NCBI RefSeq assembly: GCF_021389935.1
Contig: NZ_CP089979.1
Span: 4,693,001-4,757,000, forward strand
DNA: 64,000 nucleotides
Origin: Fulvivirga ligni
GTDB lineage: Bacteria; Bacteroidota; Bacteroidia; Cytophagales; Cyclobacteriaceae
Direction of reading: 5' to 3'
This document shows, one piece after another, positions 33,394 through 41,159 of this stretch (position 1 is its first letter; every line of letters starts with the position of its first letter). The position numbers and the translations under genes were made by a program. The notes under the pieces were generated by a model. The model did no database searches, was not told where the DNA came from, and saw nothing but the letters and a program-made list of their open reading frames with translations.

Positions 33394-33879
33394 ATGACAA
33401 AAACTGCTTTTTTAAACATTATAGAACAAAACCAGAACCTGATTTATAAGATCTGCCGGATGTACCGAGACACTAAGGAAGATCAGGAGGATTTATTTCA
33501 GGACATTGTTTACCAGCTGGTTAAAGCCTTTCCGGAGTACAGACAAGAAGCTAAAATCAGTACCTGGATGTACCGCATAGCCTTAAACACCGCCCTGGCC
33601 ACTTTCAGAAAGAAGAAGGTAAGCCTGGAGTATGAAAATGAAATACCTGAAAAGTTTCATCCTCACACTTCAGAGGGCAAATCAGAGAAGGAAGAGCTCA
33701 TGTATTGGGCACTAAAGCAACTTTCACTTACTGATAGAGCCATTATTTCTCTCTACCTGGAAGACTATAATTATGACGAAATAGCCGATGTAATAGGTAT
33801 TACCAATAATTACGTGGGAGTCAAAATCAATAGAATAAAAGAAAAACTTAAAACATTAATTGCAAGAAATCATGACTAG
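33394..33879 (+). CDS. ECF-type RNA polymerase sigma factor
   Basis: The 161-residue protein is a paralog of the product of 29000-29488. Region 2 is EDQEDLFQDIVYQLVKAFPEYRQEAKISTWMYRIALNTALATFRKKKV, and region 4 is DRAIISLYLEDYNYDEIADVIGITNNYVGVKINRIKEKLKTLI. N-V/Y-V-G-V-K-I-N-R-I-K is shared in the recognition helix of both, so they may read similar promoters. It overlaps the membrane-protein gene by 8 bp (ATG at 33872). Confidence 0.9.
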   Translation: MTKTAFLNIIEQNQNLIYKICRMYRDTKEDQEDLFQDIVYQLVKAFPEYRQEAKISTWMYRIALNTALATFRKKKVSLEYENEIPEKFHPHTSEGKSEKEELMYWALKQLSLTDRAIISLYLEDYNYDEIADVIGITNNYVGVKINRIKEKLKTLIARNHD

Positions 33880-34417
33880 CATAGAAGACTTCAAATCAGA
33901 ATGGCAAAACTCTGAAAGCTCTGCGGCTAAAGACCTTGACACCATTCACGAAATGGCCACAAAGCAAAAGAATCAGGTTTTCAATAGAGTTAACCTCAGG
34001 TTTGCCATTGAGCTTATTTCATTTACCATTTTGGCCATAGTTTATGATGACTGGTTCGATCTCAACAGAAAGCCTTCGTGGGCCTATATTACCTTTGTAA
34101 TTGCCCTGGGGCTATTTATCATCAACCACGTTATAGCACTTGTTTCGCTTAACATTGAAACTGACTATAGATTAAAAGATTTTATAGCGAACAAACTTCG
34201 TCAGTTAAGAAAGTTATCGAAGTCATCATTAATTGTATCAGGGCTATTTGCGGCTGCATTCATTGTTTCTTTTTCTTCAGGATTAGATTTGAATAGATCT
34301 AAAATCATGGTGATCCTAGCCCTGGTAATTATAAATCTGGTGGCTCTGGTAATATCACAAAAAAAATGGTCCTCCAGAATAAGTCATTTAGAGCAAATTC
34401 TGGAGGACCTGAAATAA
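33872..34417 (+). CDS. Four-helix membrane protein coupled to an ECF sigma factor
   Basis: The 181-residue protein starts MTSIEDFKSEWQNS, matching MTLENLKKDWNEK of the partner at 29488; this is why ATG 33872 is preferred to TTG 33860. Four helices follow (about 43-60, 69-92, 124-142 and 147-162), and it ends in a charged helix (SHLEQILEDLK). Overall identity to the paralog is low but length, topology and ends agree. A role in holding or tuning the sigma factor at the membrane is inferred from position. The stop is 16 bp from the convergent sulfatase gene. Confidence 0.68.
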   Translation: MTSIEDFKSEWQNSESSAAKDLDTIHEMATKQKNQVFNRVNLRFAIELISFTILAIVYDDWFDLNRKPSWAYITFVIALGLFIINHVIALVSLNIETDYRLKDFIANKLRQLRKLSKSSLIVSGLFAAAFIVSFSSGLDLNRSKIMVILALVIINLVALVISQKKWSSRISHLEQILEDLK

Positions 34418-34433
34418 TGATGAATGCTTTTAG

Positions 34434-36176
34434 TTAAGGTCGAGGATACACATCGTAGTCATCGGCCTTTTCTTTCCATGTAGCTTCCATGGCCTTCACC
34501 CTGTCTGGGTGCTGATCAGCCAGGTTATGTAATTCCGTTCTGTCCTCAGCAAGATTATAAAGCTGCCATGGTGAGTTATCATCTAGCTGGACCAGCTTCC
34601 AATCTCCCTGACGAATGGCCTTACTGCCAAAGTGCTCCCAGAATACAAATTCAGGATCTGGTCGCTCTCCTGTTTTGAAAATAGGCACTAACGAGTGTCC
34701 CTGCTCAGGAGTAATCTCTTTACCCTTATAGGTGGTAGGATACTGGGTCTCAGCCAGATCCACGCAAGTAGCCATGATATCTACCACATGCCCTACTTCT
34801 TTATTTATTGAGTTTTTATCTTTTATCACATCTGGCCAGTAAGCAATCATTGGTGTACAAATGCCTCCTTCAAACACCTTAGACTTCCAATACCTAAAAG
34901 GAACGTTCACAGAATGAGCCCACTGTGGCCCTATGGCCGAGTTCACCGTTTGCGGACCTGATAAGTGCTTCTTCTTTACAGGGAAGTAAACTTCTTTACC
35001 ATCACGCGTACTTCCTGCACGATCAAATCCAGGACCGTATTGAGAAGATCTTTCGTAGCTAGCACCATTGTCAGACATAAAAAGAATTAAGGTATTGTCC
35101 ATTTCTCCAGATTCCTCAAGCTTAGCAATTAGCTTACCGATGCCCTGATCCATCCTATCTACCATGGCAGCATGCACAGCCATAGCATTTGCATCCCACT
35201 CCTGATCCGGATCGGTTTCCCAATTCTTATCTTTGAACATCCACTCAGGTAATTCGGCATGCTCTTCGTCGAAAAGGCCCAACTCAAGCTGTCTCTTATA
35301 TCTCGCTTTTCTTAATGCCTGCCAGCCATCTTTATACTTGTCTTTATACTTAGCAATATCTTCAGGACGTGCCTGCAATGGCCAGTGAGGTGCACAGTGC
35401 GCTACATACAAGAAGAATGGCTCATCCTGCTTAGCAAATTGGTCTACATATGCCACCGCAGAATCTGAAATAGCATCAGTATGATAATAATCCTCTGGCA
35501 CCTCCATCACCTGCTCCTTGCCATTCACCAGGCTAAAAGGATCAAAATAATCAACTACACCCCAGATGTTTCCATAATATTTATCGAAACCTCGTGCTGT
35601 AGGATAAGACGCTGTATCTGAAAACGGCCCATAATTCTCCTGATGGGCTAACCATTTCAGTTGCTTATCATGCTCCAGACTTGGAGTTTCTGACACATGC
35701 CATTTACCAACCATTCCTGTGTTATAGCCTGCCTGTTTCAAAACCTCTGCTACTGTCACAGTATTTACTTTCAGGAAACCTCTATAACCGGGTTTGCCAG
35801 TATCCATAGTCATTCTACCTATTCCTGCCTGGTGAGAATAAAGGCCAGTAAGTAAAGATGCTCGGGTAGGGCAACATCTCGATGTATTATAAAACTGAGT
35901 AAAGCGCATACCATTGGCCGCCAGTTTATCCAGGTTAGGTGTATTAATCTCGCCTCCATAACATCCCAAATCCGAATAACCAAGGTCATCAGCAAGGATC
36001 ACCACTATGTTGGGTCTATCTTTTTTTGTACTTGTAGTTGCTTCATCTGCTTCCTCCACCTTAGAAGATTGGAGCTGACTGTTGCAGCTTGCGCCAATAA
36101 ATGAAACAAAAAGCAAAAGAGTAAATCGTTTTAGCGTAGTAGAAGAGCGTAATTTTTCAAGGGGTCTGATTTTCAA
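34434..36176 (-). CDS. Arylsulfatase-family lipoprotein
   Basis: The 580-residue protein has a lipoprotein signal (lipobox GASC, C31) and a full sulfatase domain. Metal-binding D-D is in ILADDLGYSDLGCYGG, and the formylglycine site is C101 in SRCCPTRASLLTG (C-x-P-x-R). Further landmarks are GKWH, the APHWP(L) block and LFMSDNGAS. The Cys-type site needs the formylglycine-generating enzyme, which is not encoded in the window. It probably desulfates carbohydrates or aryl sulfates at the cell surface, in line with a marine polysaccharide degrader, but the substrate is open. No other carbohydrate-utilisation gene is adjacent. Confidence 0.9.
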   Translation of the reverse strand: MKIRPLEKLRSSTTLKRFTLLLFVSFIGASCNSQLQSSKVEEADEATTSTKKDRPNIVVILADDLGYSDLGCYGGEINTPNLDKLAANGMRFTQFYNTSRCCPTRASLLTGLYSHQAGIGRMTMDTGKPGYRGFLKVNTVTVAEVLKQAGYNTGMVGKWHVSETPSLEHDKQLKWLAHQENYGPFSDTASYPTARGFDKYYGNIWGVVDYFDPFSLVNGKEQVMEVPEDYYHTDAISDSAVAYVDQFAKQDEPFFLYVAHCAPHWPLQARPEDIAKYKDKYKDGWQALRKARYKRQLELGLFDEEHAELPEWMFKDKNWETDPDQEWDANAMAVHAAMVDRMDQGIGKLIAKLEESGEMDNTLILFMSDNGASYERSSQYGPGFDRAGSTRDGKEVYFPVKKKHLSGPQTVNSAIGPQWAHSVNVPFRYWKSKVFEGGICTPMIAYWPDVIKDKNSINKEVGHVVDIMATCVDLAETQYPTTYKGKEITPEQGHSLVPIFKTGERPDPEFVFWEHFGSKAIRQGDWKLVQLDDNSPWQLYNLAEDRTELHNLADQHPDRVKAMEATWKEKADDYDVYPRP

Positions 36177-36356
36177 AATATTAAGAATTTAATGATTAAT
36201 AGTATGAAATGTGAATTTAAGTACCGCTGACTGACTGATAGACGGACAAGGACGCTTAACTCTGTAAGCTTACTAATTTTTCATATTTAATACAAGCTGG
36301 TATTTAAAAGCCTCAAACTGTTTCTTGATCCATAAACGGTTTAGTATCATTGCTGC

Positions 36357-37394
36357 ATGATAAACTTTTCCAGGCCCACCATAGACCTTATTAGACAAAC
36401 CTTTAGTGAGAACACTTACACGGATTCCTTCCCTAAGGCTATTCTGGATTTGATTTATGATCATAAACTATTTAAGATATTTATTCCCACACAATTAGGA
36501 GGACTAGAGTGCTCGTTACCTGAAGGATTAAAAATCCTTGAACTTAGCGCTTATATAGATGGCGACTTCGGCTGGGCAGTGCAAATTGGAGCTGGAGGTG
36601 GCTATTTCACAGGCTTCCTTCAACCGGAGGTGGCTAGCAGATATGTAGCTGAGCCTGAATTTGTTATAGCAGGTAGTGGGGTACCGGGTGGAGAAGCAAA
36701 ACTTTCTGGGGATGAGTTTAAGGTTTCTGGTAAATGGAAATATTGTAGTGGAAGCCATTATGCCACTTTATTCACTGCCAACTGCGTACTAAATGGCTCC
36801 GATGATATTAAAGCCTTCGCATTTGATCCTTCTCAAGTGAGCATAGAAAATGACTGGGAAGCATATGGCATGCAAAGTACACTTTCTCATTCTATTATAG
36901 TAAATGACAGCTCGGTAAATAAGCATATGACCTTTAGTAGTGATGAATTAATCAACGACTATGGTTATAACATTTACCATTTTCCTTTCATGGAATTTGC
37001 TCGCACCTGCATAGTATCTGTAATGATTGGCTGCTTTAATCACCTACTTAATGAGGCCAATAACTTCTTTCACAGTGGCACATTTACCCCTGAAAGACAC
37101 GAGGCCTTGGAAAAATTATTGACTTCGATAGAGATTGAAAATGGTCAGCACGCAGAAAAATTTGAAAGTAGCGTAAAACAAGCCTGGGATAAGGTTGATA
37201 GTGACAGCCTGGCTGCTCAGCTTAGCGAACTGAATCAGGTAATTGATCAATATATTAGTTTCATCAACATTCAGTCATTTACCCTATTTAACCTGGTAGG
37301 TATGGCAGCCACAGCTTCTAACAGTTCTTTCAATAAAATATGGAGAGATCTTACCACAGCTGCACAGCATATCTTAATGAAAACCTATCAGTAA
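36357..37394 (+). CDS. Acyl-CoA dehydrogenase-like protein
   Basis: The 345-residue protein has the N-terminal helical and middle beta domains of the acyl-CoA dehydrogenase / flavin monooxygenase group (KLFKIFIPTQLGGLECSLPEGLKILELSAYIDGDFGWAVQIGAGGGYFTGFLQPEVASRY, then AGSGVPGGEAKLSGDEFKVSGKWKYCSGSHYATLF). The flavin-binding W-x-x-x-SG pattern is visible as GKWKYCSGS. The C-terminal helical domain is shorter than usual and no catalytic Glu is clear, so it may be an oxidoreductase of the HpaB/DszC branch or have lost dehydrogenase activity. It lies 63 bp upstream of the aminotransferase gene. Confidence 0.75.
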   Translation: MINFSRPTIDLIRQTFSENTYTDSFPKAILDLIYDHKLFKIFIPTQLGGLECSLPEGLKILELSAYIDGDFGWAVQIGAGGGYFTGFLQPEVASRYVAEPEFVIAGSGVPGGEAKLSGDEFKVSGKWKYCSGSHYATLFTANCVLNGSDDIKAFAFDPSQVSIENDWEAYGMQSTLSHSIIVNDSSVNKHMTFSSDELINDYGYNIYHFPFMEFARTCIVSVMIGCFNHLLNEANNFFHSGTFTPERHEALEKLLTSIEIENGQHAEKFESSVKQAWDKVDSDSLAAQLSELNQVIDQYISFINIQSFTLFNLVGMAATASNSSFNKIWRDLTTAAQHILMKTYQ

Positions 37395-37422
37395 AATCAA
37401 GCTTCAATATTTGCGTAAGCAT

Positions 37423-37453
37423 CTTGCGCTCAAGCATCTTTGGCTTATTTTTG
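37423..37453 (+). promoter_or_regulatory. Bacteroidota-type promoter before the aminotransferase gene
   Basis: TTG at 37423-37425 and TATTTTTG at 37446-37453 fit the -33 TTG and -7 TAnnTTTG elements with a 20-bp spacer. The expected transcription start falls at or just beside ATG 37458, so the message would be leaderless or nearly so. This also argues against using the TTG at 37440 as the start codon. Confidence 0.6.
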
Positions 37454-37457
37454 CGGC

Positions 37458-38642
37458 ATGGAATTTAGCCACGATGTATTTCTCAAAAAGCTAGCTCAGA
37501 CTACGCACTTCCCTATTTTATTAGATATAGCAAGAGCTGAAGGCAGCTATATGTATGCTCCAGACGGCACCTCATACCTTGATATGATATCAGGTGTGGG
37601 CGTTAGCAACATTGGCCATCGTCATCCGCACGTGGTGAAACGCATCAAAGAACAAGTAGATAAGCATTTGCATGTAATGGTTTATGGAGAGTTTGTACAA
37701 TCAGCATCCAATTTGCTGGCAGCCAAACTTACCAGCGTTTTACCTTCCAATCTCAACTGTTGTTATTTTACTAATAGTGGCACTGAGGCCAATGAAGGTG
37801 CCCTTAAACTAGCTAAAAGATACACTGGAAGATCTGAAATTATATCATTCAGAGGATCTTATCATGGCAGTACTCATGGCTCCTTAAGTGTATCAGGTAA
37901 TGAAACTAAAAAGAGAGCTTTCAGACCGCTATTGCCCGATGTTAAGTTCATCAATTTCAATGTAATGGCTGACCTTGAGAACATTACTGAAAAGACTGCC
38001 TGCGTTATCATGGAGACCATACAAGGGGATGCCGGGGTGCGCATACCATCACAAGAGTATATGAAAGCGCTGCGAGCCAAGTGTACAGAAACTGGTACAG
38101 TTTTAATCTTTGATGAAATACAAACTGGTATCGGCCGTACTGGCAAGCTATTCGGATTTGAGCATTATGATGTGGTTCCAGATGTAATTACCAGTGCTAA
38201 GGGCTTGGGCGGTGGATTGCCCATAGGTACATTCATTGCCTCTTACGAAATGATGGATTCACTAGCTCATGATCCTATGCTGGGGCACATCACCACTTTT
38301 GGCGGAAACCCTGTATGTTGTGCATCTGCACTGGCAGTGCTTGAAGCCATAGAAAATGAAAACATGCTTGAGGAAGTAGAAAGGAAAGGTCAACTCATTG
38401 AAAGCCTGCTCCAGCATTCTAAAATATTAGAAATAAGACGTAAGGGACTCATGTTCGCCATAGACTTCCCTACTCAGGAAGATGTGTTTAAAATAGCGAA
38501 ATACTGTTTGGAAAGAGGCGTACTCACCTTCTGGTTCTTATCCATACCAAACAGCTTCCGAATTGCCCCTCCTATCAACATTTCGTATGAAGATATCCAA
38601 AAGGGTTGTAAGATCATTAAAGAGGCCTTTGATCAAATATGA
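37458..38642 (+). CDS. PLP-dependent class III aminotransferase
   Basis: The 394-residue enzyme is of the acetylornithine/4-aminobutyrate aminotransferase type. Visible are the cofactor-binding NSGTEANEGALKLAKRYTGR, FRGSYHGSTHGS, the DE pair in VLIFDEIQTGIGRTGKLF and the Schiff-base Lys K248 in VITSAKGLGGGLPIG, then TFGGNPVCCASALAVLE. It moves an amino group between an amine or amino acid and 2-oxoglutarate. The specific substrate is not clear; Bacteroidota homologs are often called aspartate aminotransferase family. ATG 37458 is chosen over TTG 37440 because the promoter element overlaps the latter and homologs start near this Met. A succinate-semialdehyde dehydrogenase-like gene at 5640 is distant. 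Confidence 0.86.
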   Translation: MEFSHDVFLKKLAQTTHFPILLDIARAEGSYMYAPDGTSYLDMISGVGVSNIGHRHPHVVKRIKEQVDKHLHVMVYGEFVQSASNLLAAKLTSVLPSNLNCCYFTNSGTEANEGALKLAKRYTGRSEIISFRGSYHGSTHGSLSVSGNETKKRAFRPLLPDVKFINFNVMADLENITEKTACVIMETIQGDAGVRIPSQEYMKALRAKCTETGTVLIFDEIQTGIGRTGKLFGFEHYDVVPDVITSAKGLGGGLPIGTFIASYEMMDSLAHDPMLGHITTFGGNPVCCASALAVLEAIENENMLEEVERKGQLIESLLQHSKILEIRRKGLMFAIDFPTQEDVFKIAKYCLERGVLTFWFLSIPNSFRIAPPINISYEDIQKGCKIIKEAFDQI

Positions 38643-38944
38643 CATAAGTTAAGGAGCGACTATCTCTTCGAAAATCTCATATCAATTATTAAAAATTACA
38701 TAGCTAACTATAACTGCAATAACAGTATTATAAATTATTGCTAAATCGATTTATTTAAAATAATCTTCTATATTCGCGCTCTCATCTATGTGTAGGGTCT
38801 CCTAAGACCAGACATATAACTGTATTTTTAGTTGTGATGCGCTTTAATTAATACATGATAATGAACATGACCATTATTATAAATGGATTACAATAATGTT
38901 CTTCGCGTTATTGATTTTGAGAACCCTAAGACAGTATTAAGAAA
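38643..38944 (+). other. 302-bp AT-rich leader region with a possible short upstream ORF
   Basis: No clear gene is present. A 29-codon frame at 38883-38972 (MDYNNVLRVIDFENPKTVLRK and onward) overlaps the start of the 77-residue gene in another frame and has coding-like amino acid content. Small hairpins are possible: GGTCT-CCTA-AGACC near 38796 and ATAATG-N8-CATTAT at 38858-38877. The section may be a regulated leader, or the short frame may be the true N-terminus joined by a frameshift. Confidence 0.35.
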
Positions 38945-39178
38945 ATGTCTAACAGTGCATTCAGAGATTTAAATGAAATAAAAGGAATTTACAGTGAGCC
39001 CATTCACAATCAGGCTGACCTGAATCATTTTTTGGCCTCATTAGATAGAATGCCTTTGAGCTTTTACACTCAAGTGTTATTGATTTCCTCCAGGCTTAAA
39101 ATAGACTTTGAAGCCAGCAAATCAATATTAGAAGAATTCCACACCAATAACTTTCATGAAACGGCTGTAGGATTTTAA
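38945..39178 (+). CDS. Small protein of unknown function
   Basis: The 77-residue protein (MSNSAFRDLNEIKGIYSEPIHNQADLNHFLASL and onward) is soluble and mostly helical, without a recognised domain. It is followed 32 bp later by a terminator, so it is expressed as its own unit or with the upstream short ORF. It is not obviously related to the flanking aminotransferase or purF-like genes. Confidence 0.5.
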   Translation: MSNSAFRDLNEIKGIYSEPIHNQADLNHFLASLDRMPLSFYTQVLLISSRLKIDFEASKSILEEFHTNNFHETAVGF

Positions 39179-39210
39179 TTTAGAAATACCACTTTCACTT
39201 TCATCTATAA

Positions 39211-39242
39211 AAAAAGGGGTCTTAATTTTAAGACCCCTTTTT
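39211..39242. terminator. Bidirectional intrinsic terminator
   Basis: A perfect 15-bp stem is formed by 39211-39225 and 39228-39242 (closing to a short AATT/TT loop), with A-run and T-run ends. It lies between the convergent 77-residue gene and the purF-like gene and suits both. Confidence 0.88.
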
Positions 39243-39264
39243 CATTTCATATTATTTTCAAGGA

Positions 39265-41151
39265 TTAGTAAGCTCTTACCAGCTTACCTTCCATATAATT
39301 CACAAAAGACTGATTAGCTACTCTGGTTCCACCAGGCGTAGGGAAGTTACCTGTAAAGTACCAATCTCCGCTATGATTAGGACAAGCCTTGTGAAGGTTA
39401 TCTACAGTTTGATAAATTACCTCTAGCTCGGCGGTCATACCTTCTGGTTTCACTATCTCTGCCACTTTGTTAGAAATCTGCTCATAAGTAAACTGATCCC
39501 AAAGCTTATTGATATGATTTATATTTTCTTTGCGCTGAAGTGCTCCTTTACAAAACTCATATACCTCATCAAGTAAATCCTCTTTACCATAATCCTTAAT
39601 GAGTTCTACCATAGCTCTAAAAGCTACAAACTCACTCATCTTAGACATATCTATTCCATAGCAATCAGGGAAACGTATTTGAGGAGCTGATGACACTATC
39701 ACCACCTTTTTAGGCTCCAGACGATTCACCATAGTTAGGATACTCTTTTCAAGAGTGGTTCCTCTCACAATGGAGTCATCTACAATTACCAAAGTATCTT
39801 TTCCCTTGTTGATTACTTCGTAGGTAGTATCATAAACATGAGCCACCATTTCATCTCTATGCTCATCATCAGCAATGAAGGTACGGAGCTTGGCATCTTT
39901 TAATACAATTTTCTCCACTCTGGTACGGAAAGAAAGAAAATCTTCCATATTACCCATGTGAGGCTTTCCATCTAGCACCACCTCTTTTCTCTTGGCACTC
40001 AGGTAGTCTTCAACTCCTTGTAATAAGCCTAAGAAAGCCGTTTCTGCCGTATTTGGGATGTATGAGAAAACAGTGTTTTTAAGATCGAAATTGATAGACT
40101 TAAGAATCTGAGGCACTAACAACCTGCCTAAATTCTTTCGTTCGTTATATATATCTGGGTCAGTACCTCTGGAGAAGTAGATTCTTTCGAAACTACATGA
40201 GCTCTTCTTTATAGGCTCTATGAACTTCTTCTGGCTGTATTCCCCATCCTTCTTTATTATCAATGCATGCCCAGGATCAATTTCTTTAATTTGATCATAA
40301 TCAACATTAAAAGCCGTTTTAATAGCCGGCTTTTCTGAGGCTACTACAACTATCTCATCATCAGCATAATAGTAAGCGGGACGAATACCTGCAGGATCAC
40401 GTGCTACAAAAGCATCTCCATGCCCTACCATACCTGCCATGGCATAACCACCATCAAAATCTTTACAAGCTCTACTCAGTACTTTTTGTAGATCAAGCTC
40501 ACTTTCAATTACTTCAGTGATCTCCTGATTGGTGTAGTGCTCCTTGTATTTTCTGAAGATATCGTTATTCTCTTCATCCAAAAAGTGGCCTATTTTTTCC
40601 ATTACGGTTACGGTATCCACTTTTTCTTTAGGGTGCTGACCTAGCTTCACCAATATATCAAAAAGGTGATCAACGTTAGTCATATTGAAGTTACCCGCAA
40701 CTACGAGGTTACGACTTCTCCAGTTATTCTGGCGTAAAAAAGGATGACAGTTTTCAATGCTGTTCTTTCCATGCGTACCATAACGCAAGTGACCAAGCCA
40801 CAACTCACCGGTGAAAGCACAGTTTTCTTTCATCCAGGTTTCATCGTAATAGTTATCCTTTCCTTCCTTCGAAGCTTTTTTATACTTCTTAGCAATCTTT
40901 TCGAAAATGGATTTTATCGGTTCCTGGTCAATAGAACGATACCTACTAATGTATCTTAAACCCGGCTTTTGGCCGATTTTGATGTTAGCGATCCCGACCC
41001 CGTCCTGGCCTCGGTTGCGCTGCTTTTCCATCAAAATATACATTTTGTTTACTGCGTAGGTGGGTGATCCGTACTTTTCAATGAAGTATGAAAGTGGTTT
41101 TCTGAGCCTGACCATGGCTATACCACATTCGTGTTTAATGCTGTCGCTCAT
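39265..41151 (-). CDS. purF: Amidophosphoribosyltransferase-like protein (long PurF type)
   Basis: The 628-residue protein has an N-terminal Ntn glutaminase domain with C9 (KHECGIAM; C9 becomes the nucleophile only if eight residues are removed), RNRGQDGVGIA, GHLRYGTHG and VVAGNFNMTN. A phosphoribosyltransferase domain follows, with the PRPP loop TLVIVDDSIVRGTTLEKSI. It is longer than typical PurF (~470-510) and of a form common in Bacteroidota as a second or variant PurF. The canonical enzyme makes phosphoribosylamine from PRPP and glutamine, the first step of purine synthesis. It starts 8 bp after nuoN stops and may be read with the complex I operon. Confidence 0.82.
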   Translation of the reverse strand: MSDSIKHECGIAMVRLRKPLSYFIEKYGSPTYAVNKMYILMEKQRNRGQDGVGIANIKIGQKPGLRYISRYRSIDQEPIKSIFEKIAKKYKKASKEGKDNYYDETWMKENCAFTGELWLGHLRYGTHGKNSIENCHPFLRQNNWRSRNLVVAGNFNMTNVDHLFDILVKLGQHPKEKVDTVTVMEKIGHFLDEENNDIFRKYKEHYTNQEITEVIESELDLQKVLSRACKDFDGGYAMAGMVGHGDAFVARDPAGIRPAYYYADDEIVVVASEKPAIKTAFNVDYDQIKEIDPGHALIIKKDGEYSQKKFIEPIKKSSCSFERIYFSRGTDPDIYNERKNLGRLLVPQILKSINFDLKNTVFSYIPNTAETAFLGLLQGVEDYLSAKRKEVVLDGKPHMGNMEDFLSFRTRVEKIVLKDAKLRTFIADDEHRDEMVAHVYDTTYEVINKGKDTLVIVDDSIVRGTTLEKSILTMVNRLEPKKVVIVSSAPQIRFPDCYGIDMSKMSEFVAFRAMVELIKDYGKEDLLDEVYEFCKGALQRKENINHINKLWDQFTYEQISNKVAEIVKPEGMTAELEVIYQTVDNLHKACPNHSGDWYFTGNFPTPGGTRVANQSFVNYMEGKLVRAY

Positions 41152-41159
41152 ATCACTGT

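Noticed and set aside
34434-36176. Polysaccharide utilisation locus around the sulfatase
   Set aside because: There is no SusC/SusD pair, glycoside hydrolase or formylglycine-generating enzyme next to it; the TonB receptor at 62027 is far away.
36273-36464. 63-codon minus-strand frame overlapping the start of the acyl-CoA dehydrogenase-like gene
   Set aside because: It lies mostly opposite a well-supported gene and its promoter region, and its sequence resembles no protein family.
38796-38812. Possible tRNA or riboswitch in the spacer after the aminotransferase gene
   Set aside because: Only a 5-bp GGTCT/AGACC hairpin is present; no cloverleaf, CCA end or known aptamer core can be drawn.
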